From: Prolixibacteraceae bacterium
Lineage (GTDB): Bacteria > Bacteroidota > Bacteroidia > Bacteroidales > Prolixibacteraceae
Direction: 5' to 3'
Assembly (NCBI GenBank): GCA_027858145.1
Contig: JAQIDF010000355.1
Location: 1 to 5,331, forward strand
DNA: 5,331 nucleotides
Positions 1 to 5,331 of the stretch are shown piece by piece. The notes under the pieces were generated by a model, which was not told the origin of the DNA, ran no database searches, and saw only the letters and a program-made list of their open reading frames with translations. The number at the start of each line of letters is the position of its first letter. Position 1 is the stretch's first letter. The translations under genes and the position numbers were made by a program.

Positions 1-1291
1 CTGTCCACCATGCAGTTGAAAAGTCGATAGCACCTACCTGGCCTATACCCTTAGTAAGTGTTAACGGACAAGTTGTAGTTACTGTACTTGATGCCCCTTC
101 GTACGAAACAACTGCCTCTTGGGCACCTTCGGCAGCCGGGATTTTGCCAAACTGAAGAGATTCGTTTGCCAATACACTTGTTGAACCGTCGGAATAAGTC
201 GCTGTGACCTCAACTCCTGTTGTATTGAATATGACAGAGTCGTCACTAAAGAAATAGTATTCGGTCATATCAGGCATACTTGTAATTTCCAGACTTTTAA
301 CCGGGTTTGTAACGTTAAGGGTATAAAGACTTGATATCGCGTCGGTGTATTCACCCATTTTTGTTTTATTGTAAGCTACAATAACCGTCTTTTCCCCGAG
401 CGTGGTCATATCAGGAACTACGGTGAATGAAATATCTGAAGAATCAACCTGTTCTGAAGATCCATCAGCATAAGTAACCGTAGCAACTGCATCACCCCAG
501 AAGTTTTCATCGCCAAATTCAACAATAGAAGGAGCCCCTTCAATAGCAATTGAAAAAGGATCAACGTCTACTACTTCAGTAACCTCAGAAGGTAAGAGAT
601 AAGCTTTTTCCATTTCGAAATAACTGGCATCGCATATTAAGAAAGCTACAATATCATCTGTTGCCGAAACCGGTTGTTGATAGGTCATTTCCAACTCAGT
701 ACCATTTGTTCCTACGGCAGTGGCTGTAACAAATGCATTGCCTGTTACAGAGTGGTCAACAACAATGGTAACATTAGCACCATCCATAGTAGCGCGGAAA
801 TCGTTCCAGATATCGCCATCCCCATCAGTGTCGGGGTAATTATGGGAGACCATATTCAGATCGAAATCATCGTTGCCCCATCCGTAAGCATCTGAACGGA
901 GTACAAAGTATTCTGAATAGTTGTCGGCATCCCGATCGGCAACATTGGCAACTCCAAGGTTCCAGTTATTCCAGTTGCTTTCGCTGCCTCCATTATGGTT
1001 GACAAACTCAAAATGCAATAGTTTGTTTGGAGGAATTGTGAAGTAATCAGAGAATGCAGTATTCCACGCTGAACTGTAATCTTCAGCTCCGACTATTGCC
1101 GTATTGATGGGCAGGTAAGTGGTATCACCTGTATCCATACTTGCTTTGGCGGCTGCAATTGAGTCGATCCTGCTCTGTAGGTCAGAGGGCGCATCAATTG
1201 AATAAGAATCCAACTGATCGCACCCAACTAAGCCTAATAATGCTAAGATTGCTGCGCATAAAGCGCACCTAATTAGTTTAGTTGTTTTCAT
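1..1291 (-). CDS. Lipoprotein with lectin-like domain and two bacterial Ig-like repeats (3' end outside window)
   Basis: The reading frame is open from the ATG at 1291 to the window edge (430 codons, no stop). Residues 1-24 are a lipoprotein signal peptide: basic start MKTTKLIR, hydrophobic core, lipobox LVGC with Cys24 as the lipidated residue, so the protein is likely anchored in the outer membrane. Residues about 65-232 are rich in Trp, Asn and Asp (WNTAFSDYF, NWNNWNLG, LRSDAYGWG), a pattern I associate with beta-sandwich carbohydrate-binding or lectin-like domains of Bacteroidota; D154-D160 (DTDGDGD) could bind calcium. Residues about 245-327 and 332-414 are two Ig-like repeats of the Big_3 kind, sharing TVTYADGSS / TATYSDGST. 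At residues 418-430, VGAIDFSTAWWT resembles VGAEDYSSAWNT at 67-78, so a second copy of the first domain probably begins at the edge. No catalytic residues are visible, and glycan or surface binding is inferred. The gene looks richer in GC than the rest of the window. The lipoprotein call is firm; the domain names are moderately sure. Confidence 0.85.
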   Translation of the reverse strand, partial: MKTTKLIRCALCAAILALLGLVGCDQLDSYSIDAPSDLQSRIDSIAAAKASMDTGDTTYLPINTAIVGAEDYSSAWNTAFSDYFTIPPNKLLHFEFVNHNGGSESNWNNWNLGVANVADRDADNYSEYFVLRSDAYGWGNDDFDLNMVSHNYPDTDGDGDIWNDFRATMDGANVTIVVDHSVTGNAFVTATAVGTNGTELEMTYQQPVSATDDIVAFLICDASYFEMEKAYLLPSEVTEVVDVDPFSIAIEGAPSIVEFGDENFWGDAVATVTYADGSSEQVDSSDISFTVVPDMTTLGEKTVIVAYNKTKMGEYTDAISSLYTLNVTNPVKSLEITSMPDMTEYYFFSDDSVIFNTTGVEVTATYSDGSTSVLANESLQFGKIPAAEGAQEAVVSYEGASSTVTTTCPLTLTKGIGQVGAIDFSTAWWT

Positions 1292-1355
1292 AAAATTAAA
1301 TTTAATTAAATTCATTCTTTTTTATATTATATCAGATTCGTTTGCTTGTTAGTCA

Positions 1356-1384
1356 CAAAGTTAGTTTTAACGTTTTTTAGCACA
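1356..1384 (-). promoter_or_regulatory. Predicted Bacteroidota promoter of the minus-strand lipoprotein gene
   Basis: On the minus strand TAACTTTG (1363-1356) matches the Bacteroidota -7 consensus TAnnTTTG exactly. TGTG at 1384-1381 is one base off the -33 TTTG element, with a spacer of 17 bases, slightly short. Transcription would start near 1350, giving a leader of roughly 60 AT-rich bases before the ATG at 1291. No purine-rich ribosome binding site is seen; an A/T-rich stretch precedes the start, as is usual in this phylum. Confidence 0.5.
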
Positions 1385-1419
1385 GTGTACTGATGTTTAT
1401 TTAGGGTGGACAAATAGAT

Positions 1420-1442
1420 AAAATTGCATTAACAGCAATTTT
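1420..1442. repeat. 8-bp inverted repeat upstream of lipoprotein promoter
   Basis: AAAATTGC (1420-1427) and GCAATTTT (1435-1442) are perfect inverted copies separated by 7 bases. It lies about 60-80 bases upstream of the predicted -7 box of the lipoprotein gene, so it could be an operator for a dimeric regulator. It lacks a T run on the side expected of a terminator. In AT-rich DNA such a short repeat may be chance. Confidence 0.3.
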
Positions 1443-1539
1443 GCACTTCATAATTGGTGTGTTTAGCCAGTTTATTATAGGATATTGAAGTTGCAGGATG
1501 AGTTAAATAAAATGCCTTTAAGCATGGTCAAATATTATA

Positions 1540-1548
1540 GGGGGGGGG
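1540..1548. repeat. Run of nine G
   Basis: Nine consecutive G occur in very AT-rich noncoding DNA; no other G or C run of this length occurs in the window. Such tracts slip during replication and can switch nearby genes, but this one is about 180 bases upstream of the likely lipoprotein start site and in no open frame. It could also be a sequence-length error. Confidence 0.9.
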
Positions 1549-1812
1549 CTGTCTAAAGTTTACGATCAATGAAAGTTTACATCCTGAAACACTTTTTATA
1601 ATATTAGACATTACTATTCGGGCATTCGTGGTTTTAATTTTTTTTTGTGGTTAATAAATTACAACAGTTCGTTTATGTTTTTTAAGCCATTTACAATGAG
1701 TTGTTTATAATTCTATGGGGCATTTGTTTAAATTGCTGATATTTAGTGTATTGCAAACAAGTCTATTGTCTCATGTCTAAAATCTAACGATCTATTGAAA
1801 CAAATAAGTAAT

Positions 1813-1847
1813 AAAAAAAGAAAGGATAGATGCTTCATCTATCCTTT
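1813..1847 (-). terminator. Rho-independent terminator hairpin for the TonB-like gene (or leader hairpin of the relic)
   Basis: AAAGGATAGATG (1821-1832) and CATCTATCCTTT (1836-1847) form a perfect 12-bp stem with a 3-base loop. Read on the minus strand, the stem runs into TTT, then C and seven T (1819-1813), a good terminator tail, so it probably ends the transcript of the TonB-like gene about 150 bases past its stop codon. On the plus strand it is followed only by TTTTCT and then by the leader of the SusC-like remnant, so it may originally have been a 5' leader hairpin or attenuator of that gene. Confidence 0.7.
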
Positions 1848-1851
1848 TCTC

Positions 1852-1889
1852 AACTAAACCTAACTAATCTAACTAAACCTAAAACTATG
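1852..1889 (+). repeat. Tandem 19-base leader repeat before the remnant's ATG
   Basis: AACTAAACCTAA occurs at 1852-1863 and 1871-1882, 19 bases apart, directly before the ATG at 1887. C/T/A-only leaders of this kind, ending in CTAAA-CTATG, are familiar to me from upstream of SusC-type genes in Bacteroidota, which supports reading the following codons as a SusC start. That comparison comes from memory and was not searched. Confidence 0.5.
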
Positions 1890-2015
1890 AAAAATAAACC
1901 TACCACAAAGGTATGTTGTGAAGCACAAAAACAAAAGAAATTACTGTTAACACTTGTTAAAATGGTTATTTTTTACAATGAGTTAACAATTCTTGATCAT
2001 TGTTCAACAAAATGA
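1887..2015 (+). pseudogene. Remnant of the 5' end of a SusC-type TonB-dependent receptor gene
   Basis: From the ATG at 1887 there are 42 codons to a stop at 2013-2015. The first ~29 (MKNKPTTKVCC, then EAQKQKKLLLTLVKMVIF) look like the start of SusC-family outer-membrane receptors in Bacteroidota, whose signal peptides often follow a basic stretch ending in KKLLL-MKLT-F. After residue 29 the hydrophobic core, signal-peptidase site, carboxypeptidase-like domain, plug and barrel are all missing. The frame instead runs into sequence antisense to the last codons of the TonB-like gene. An intact receptor would be about 1000 residues. The orientation also differs from both neighbouring genes. The family assignment rests on a short pattern; a chance short ORF is the alternative, and any translated peptide would probably be non-functional. 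Confidence 0.5.
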
Positions 2016-2707
2016 TATTTAATATAGCCTTTTTGATTACCATCACCATATGATATTTTATTGAATTGGGTACGCATTGCAGCTGTTTTGGCATATGATA
2101 GGAGTTGTTCATTGCTATCACTTGCAATCACAGGATTAGCTTCAATTACTTTCCCGTCAGGGTTAACAATGATGTTAACTTTAACATTTCCGCCGTGATG
2201 CGACAAGTAAACCGGTATCGGTAAGCGAAAGTGGTATCTTTCTTCAAGGTAATATTCGATATTGCTTTCTCCACTGTATAATTTATTTAGAATAGAATCG
2301 GGGTCAATTCCTTCTGTTGTTTCTTCAGGCATTTGAAGATCGTCAATAGTTTGAATTTCTTTTGATAATTGTTGACTCACGTCTTTCACCAGGTTCTGAG
2401 CTTCTTCTAATTCACGTTGGTATGTTTCGTCAAAAAAATCGTTCGTAGGATCTGCAGCCTGGTTTGAAGCTACATTTGTACGCTGTTGTGATGTGAATTC
2501 ATTTATATTCTCTGTGTTTCTTTCTTTTTCCTGAATATCGTTAATTATTTCTTTTTCGGGGAAATCTATAATCATTTCGGTCTCAAAGAATTCTTTTTTT
2601 ACTCTGAATTCGTTTATATTTAATAGCAAAAAAACAATAATGTGGAAGGTTAATGTTACTATTAAACCATCTTTGTATTTGTGATATGTTTTTTTCAGCT
2701 CTATCAT
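1997..2707 (-). CDS. TonB-like energy transducer
   Basis: This complete 236-residue protein should pass proton-motive energy from an inner-membrane ExbB/ExbD motor to outer-membrane receptors. A short basic N-terminus precedes one membrane segment (about residues 14-31, GLIVTLTFHIIVFLLLNI), giving a cytoplasm-in anchor. Residues about 32-150 form an acidic, probably partly coiled-coil periplasmic linker (ELEEAQNLVKDVSQQL around 99-114). Residues about 151-236 match the TonB C-terminal pattern: LPIPVYL, GGNVKVNIIVNPDGKV (172-187), a late helix with YAKTAAMRTQF (205-215) and a final strand GYIKYHF. Unlike classical TonB, the linker is not proline-rich. The ATG at 2707 is the only plausible start, since the next Met is residue 45, beyond the membrane segment. 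No ExbB or ExbD gene is in the window, so it must use a motor encoded elsewhere. TolA-like or other TonB-domain proteins are less likely alternatives. Confidence 0.82.
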   Translation of the reverse strand: MIELKKTYHKYKDGLIVTLTFHIIVFLLLNINEFRVKKEFFETEMIIDFPEKEIINDIQEKERNTENINEFTSQQRTNVASNQAADPTNDFFDETYQRELEEAQNLVKDVSQQLSKEIQTIDDLQMPEETTEGIDPDSILNKLYSGESNIEYYLEERYHFRLPIPVYLSHHGGNVKVNIIVNPDGKVIEANPVIASDSNEQLLSYAKTAAMRTQFNKISYGDGNQKGYIKYHFVEQ

Positions 2708-3121
2708 TTAACGACAAATATATAAAAGGTGCGATTATCAATGATAGAACGGGATTAAAATTTTGTCATAGTTTTGAATTTTTGCCCAGCCTGTTATTTT
2801 AAGCTGAAATAATGCTTATTTATTTGTATGTAAATAATTATAGTCTTAAATTCAGAGGATACAAAAAAATGAATGTTTTCTAATGTATTCAAGATATTAT
2901 TATATTTTTATAGATTAATTTAGTGTGTAATTGATAGTTTTTTGATTAATTTGAATTATTATTATCATATAATCTTTAGAAATTCTTAATTTAGGGAAGT
3001 TAAGGTGTGCGTTTTTTTATTAATTGATTCGGGTATATATCAGATAATTAAATAAATAACTCTTTGTGTTGAGGTTTTTCATTGAGTTGGATAGTGGTTA
3101 GATTGCGAAAATCTTTGAATT
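2708..3121. other. Divergent AT-rich intergenic region
   Basis: These 414 bases separate the divergently transcribed TonB-like and glycosidase genes and must hold both promoters. Only the TonB-side -7 candidate is visible. For the glycosidase I find near matches such as AATCTTTG just before the start but no exact TAnnTTTG box, and no Shine-Dalgarno sequence before its ATG. No RNA gene, long repeat or terminator is seen. Confidence 0.55.
2715..2722 (-). promoter_or_regulatory. Possible -7 box of the TonB-like gene
   Basis: TATATTTG on the minus strand (2722-2715) fits TAnnTTTG exactly. A TTG at 2741-2739 could be a weak -33 element, but the spacer of 16 is short. The box ends only 7 bases before the ATG, which would give an almost leaderless mRNA. 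A chance match in AT-rich DNA is possible. Confidence 0.35.
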
Positions 3122-4999
3122 ATGAATGTTAGATATTCTACAAATATAAGTAGTGTTTTTGTTATTTTCACTCTTTTATTCCTGTTGTATTCATGCAATC
3201 CGCAGGGGATAAGTGATTATGAAGAAGAACAGGAGCCTGTATTAGAAAATATTGATTTTTCAACAGAGCTATTTTCACTTGGAGGTGATATTCAACCATT
3301 CAATTCTGAAATACGGATTGATACACTGGGTCAAGATAAGTATATCATTAATTTGACGTTATATACAGATTTTCCTTCACTATTACCTCGATTTCAACTC
3401 AACTTAAAATATCCTCGAAAATTAGCACATGCTTTGTGGAGTTCGCGAACATGGTCAAACAGCTCATTTCTTACTATTCCTAATTACGCGAGGCTTCAGT
3501 CTGAATACAATATTGTATCCGTGGTTGAACGTAACAGTCAGAACCGGATTACTATGGCCACTTTTGATGATTTTCAAAGCCAACATACACAAATTGATGT
3601 AACAGAATCAGGAGATTCACTTGTTTTTTCATTTAACTTTTTTAACGATATATTGCCTGATGCTGAAATGCTGGAATATACGGCACAAATTTTAGTAGAT
3701 ATGAGCGATAATCATTTTTCAAATACAGTTCGCTCAACATCGCAGTGGCGAATCGATTTTGAAAACCCCGGAGCTATAACAAATGTCGATTTATCGTTAA
3801 AACCGGTATATTCTGTTTGGTATCCAATGGATCGAAATATACCACTGGAAAATATTACTTACTATTTCGACTCAATTTCGTCTATGGGGTTCGAATCGGT
3901 TTTATTTGATGATGCCTGGCAAAACGTAGTTCGGTTTGAGGTCGATTCAACCGGAATGTGGAACCCCTCGGATATTGAAGTTATTAAAGATTTTATTGAA
4001 AAAACAAAGGAATCGGGAATGCAGATTGCCTTGTGGTATACAAAACCTTTTATTGGTGCTCATAACTATGTGTTCGAACATTTTGAAGGAAAATATTTGC
4101 AGTATCGTACGTCAAGTCAGCCGATACTGGATATTCGTTACCCTGAAGTGCGCGATTACTTAACCGAGATGTATGCCCAGATAGTTTCAGAATGGGAGGT
4201 AGATGGTATTTGGTTTGATTTCCTGAATGGATATTATCCTAATGAGCATATTATTGTTACTAAGGATGAAGAACGCGATTTTGTATCTGTGCGTAAGGCA
4301 CTTGACTCATTGCGCACTCAAATGAAATATGCGATGCATTACGAACGACCAGATATTTCTATTAATCAGAGCTACAAATCAGTTGGTCCGTTGCATACAT
4401 CAAATACGAAAACAATTAATGGTTTTTTGGGAACGACTGTTTTAACAGATGTTCGTGAAAAGCTTGTAAATAACCGTTTGTTGTATGGTGAATTTTCACC
4501 TTTCATGGAAGTGATAGGTATTCACCCGAAAGATCCCGCTGTGGATGTTGCAAAGAAATTTCAATCAGTACTTTTTGGTACTCCTTATGTTTCATATTTT
4601 TCATACACCTTACCCGAAGATGTTCGGCTGACCCTGAAATTTTGGGTTAACTATTGGAAGACAAACGCTAAGTATCTAATAGAAAACGATTTTAAAGCAT
4701 ATAACCCGGTTCAGCGTTATCCTGTTTTAATCGCGGGCAATGATAAAAAGCAAATACTGGCTTTTTACGATCGGGTTGCTCCTTACGATTTCGGTAACTT
4801 TCGTTTTGAAAAAGCCGATATAATTAATTCTTCTGACTATCCATATGTAATGTTAAAAGGAACGACTGAAGATGACCTCGATTTTATTACCTACAATCAT
4901 ATGGGACGATATTACGACAGAGGTTCGCTTAAATTTAAGAACGGTGTTGCCTTACTAGAAATTCCAATAGGGGGATATGCTCAACTGATCAAGAAGTAA
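3122..4999 (+). CDS. GH36-like (clan GH-D) glycoside hydrolase lipoprotein
   Basis: This complete 625-residue protein is probably an exo-acting alpha-glycosidase of the alpha-galactosidase superfamily. Residues 1-25 are a lipoprotein signal (hydrophobic stretch, lipobox LYSC, Cys25), followed by an acidic tether (DYEEEQE, 32-38), so it likely sits on the outer membrane. Residues about 40-215 are an N-terminal beta-sandwich. The (beta/alpha)8 barrel follows, with FDDAW (D263, D264), IALWYTKP (W305), DIRYPEVRDYL and DGIWFDF. D366 in WFDF is the likely nucleophile. D443 in LTDVRE, 77 residues later, is the best acid/base candidate. The segment IGIHPKDP fits the family's usual H-containing loop. 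About 530-625 form the closing beta-sandwich. GH36 enzymes normally have Lys two residues before the nucleophile; here it is Trp364, and DDGW is DDAW, so substrate specificity may not be alpha-galactose. The start is fixed by the signal peptide. The TPR lipoprotein gene follows 47 bases downstream. The fold is fairly sure; family and substrate are uncertain. Confidence 0.78.
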   Translation: MNVRYSTNISSVFVIFTLLFLLYSCNPQGISDYEEEQEPVLENIDFSTELFSLGGDIQPFNSEIRIDTLGQDKYIINLTLYTDFPSLLPRFQLNLKYPRKLAHALWSSRTWSNSSFLTIPNYARLQSEYNIVSVVERNSQNRITMATFDDFQSQHTQIDVTESGDSLVFSFNFFNDILPDAEMLEYTAQILVDMSDNHFSNTVRSTSQWRIDFENPGAITNVDLSLKPVYSVWYPMDRNIPLENITYYFDSISSMGFESVLFDDAWQNVVRFEVDSTGMWNPSDIEVIKDFIEKTKESGMQIALWYTKPFIGAHNYVFEHFEGKYLQYRTSSQPILDIRYPEVRDYLTEMYAQIVSEWEVDGIWFDFLNGYYPNEHIIVTKDEERDFVSVRKALDSLRTQMKYAMHYERPDISINQSYKSVGPLHTSNTKTINGFLGTTVLTDVREKLVNNRLLYGEFSPFMEVIGIHPKDPAVDVAKKFQSVLFGTPYVSYFSYTLPEDVRLTLKFWVNYWKTNAKYLIENDFKAYNPVQRYPVLIAGNDKKQILAFYDRVAPYDFGNFRFEKADIINSSDYPYVMLKGTTEDDLDFITYNHMGRYYDRGSLKFKNGVALLEIPIGGYAQLIKK

Positions 5000-5046
5000 T
5001 TTATTTGCGTTCAAATTTTTATTTGGAGTATTACACAACTTACAGG

Positions 5047-5331
5047 ATGAGAGTGATTCAAAAATTATTATTTATTATCCTGGTGCCCGGTTTCTTTTAT
5101 TCATGTTCATTATTCACCCAGGGGACAAAAACCGATAAATCTACCGATTATTTTGAAAAAGGGTTGCAGGCGTATCGCATGGGGCAATATGATCATTCGG
5201 TTGAATTGCTTAAAAAATCGATTGAAGCCGATAGCTTGAACGTAAATGCATATTTATTGATGTCGGATGTGGCTTCTGATATAAATAATAACAAATTGCG
5301 ATTGCAAGCACTTGAGAAAGTAACCCAAATT
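5047..5331 (+). CDS. TPR lipoprotein (3' end outside window)
   Basis: The frame is open from the ATG at 5047 to the window edge (95 codons). Residues 1-20 are a lipoprotein signal: basic MRVIQK, hydrophobic core, lipobox FYSC with Cys20. Residues about 35-68 form a tetratricopeptide unit (YFEKGLQAYRMGQYDHSVELL, then KKSIEADSLN), and a second helix pair seems to begin with AYLLMSD. TPR units mediate protein contacts, so this is probably an envelope scaffold or assembly lipoprotein. Candidates include OmpA/PD40-type TPR proteins and the SprE/PorW lipoprotein of the type IX secretion system, but too little is visible to choose. The 47-base gap after the hydrolase gene holds no terminator and no clear promoter, so co-transcription is plausible. 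AGG lies directly before the ATG, too close to act as a normal ribosome binding site. Confidence 0.8.
   Translation, partial: MRVIQKLLFIILVPGFFYSCSLFTQGTKTDKSTDYFEKGLQAYRMGQYDHSVELLKKSIEADSLNVNAYLLMSDVASDINNNKLRLQALEKVTQI

Larger units (their letters stand above)
1292..1820. other. AT-rich intergenic region without intact gene
   Basis: No convincing coding sequence is seen on either strand. The stretch holds the lipoprotein promoter (1356-1384), a small inverted repeat (1420-1442), a G9 run (1540-1548), a 9-base direct repeat AAAGTTTAC (1555-1563 and 1572-1580) and one copy of a 13-base direct repeat (1690-1702). The rest is AT-rich, with several T runs and no recognisable RNA gene. Its length, next to a gene remnant, suggests rearrangement or decay rather than a single regulatory region. 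Confidence 0.6.
1690..1984. repeat. 13-base direct repeat bracketing the SusC-like remnant
   Basis: TTTACAATGAGTT occurs at 1690-1702 and again at 1972-1984. The second copy starts where the plus-strand remnant stops looking like a SusC leader peptide. The pair may mark an insertion or recombination boundary; a chance match is possible in AT-rich DNA. Confidence 0.4.

Noticed and set aside
674..895. 73-codon plus-strand open frame
   Set aside because: It lies antisense inside the lipoprotein coding region, which has a signal peptide and domain repeats; the frame has no recognisable features.
1555..1580. AAAGTTTAC direct repeat considered as regulator site or start of a repeat array
   Set aside because: Only two 9-base copies, no further units, and no gene start close by; no CRISPR-like spacing.
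1830..1886. Upstream extension of the remnant ORF from an ATG at 1830
   Set aside because: The first 19 codons translate the hairpin and leader repeat; the SusC-like sequence starts at the ATG at 1887.
2869..2883. ATG with an AGAGGA about 10 bases upstream, followed by only three codons and a stop
   Set aside because: Too short to support as a gene, and it shares only ATGAATGTT with the start of the glycosidase; most likely chance.
3936..4163. 75-codon plus-strand open frame
   Set aside because: It is an out-of-frame shadow inside the catalytic domain of the glycosidase, with no start signal or protein-like pattern.
5000..5046. Terminator or promoter between the glycosidase and TPR genes
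   Set aside because: No inverted repeat with a T run and no exact TAnnTTTG box in these 47 bases.

Overview
The window looks like chromosomal DNA from a Bacteroidota bacterium, probably a gut or marine Bacteroidia-type glycan degrader. It is AT-rich. Three of its proteins begin with lipoprotein signal peptides, purine-rich Shine-Dalgarno sites are absent, and two start regions carry Bacteroidota-type -7 boxes (TAnnTTTG). The protein types (surface lipoprotein with Ig-like repeats, TonB energy transducer, SusC-type leader, glycoside hydrolase lipoprotein, TPR lipoprotein) fit that phylum. The genus cannot be read from the sequence.

Layout: (1) 1-1291, minus strand: the first 430 residues of a large lipoprotein with a lectin-like domain, two Ig-like repeats and the start of what looks like a second lectin-like domain; its 3' end lies outside the window. 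(2) 1292-1996: about 700 bases without an intact gene. They hold the promoter of the lipoprotein, a run of nine G, a strong hairpin and, at 1852-2015 on the plus strand, what I read as the leader and first ~30 codons of a lost SusC-type TonB-dependent receptor gene. (3) 1997-2707, minus strand: a complete TonB-like energy transducer. (4) 2708-3121: an AT-rich divergent intergenic region. (5) 3122-4999, plus strand: a complete lipoprotein with a clan GH-D (GH36-like) glycosidase fold. (6) 5047-5331, plus strand: the first 95 codons of a TPR lipoprotein, close enough to the hydrolase to share its transcript.

How they may work together: the lipoproteins are likely attached to the outer membrane or displayed at the cell surface. 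One probably binds glycan and one probably cleaves an alpha-glycoside. The TonB protein would transfer inner-membrane energy to an outer-membrane receptor. The SusC remnant suggests the locus once held a receptor gene, so it may be a decayed or rearranged polysaccharide-utilisation neighbourhood. No SusC/SusD pair, regulator or ExbB/ExbD gene is present, so this link is inference.

I see no convincing undescribed system. The points most worth a second look are the SusC-like relic with its hairpin leader, the glycosidase's altered nucleophile motif (Trp where GH36 enzymes usually have Lys), the G9 tract and the apparent domain duplication in the lipoprotein.
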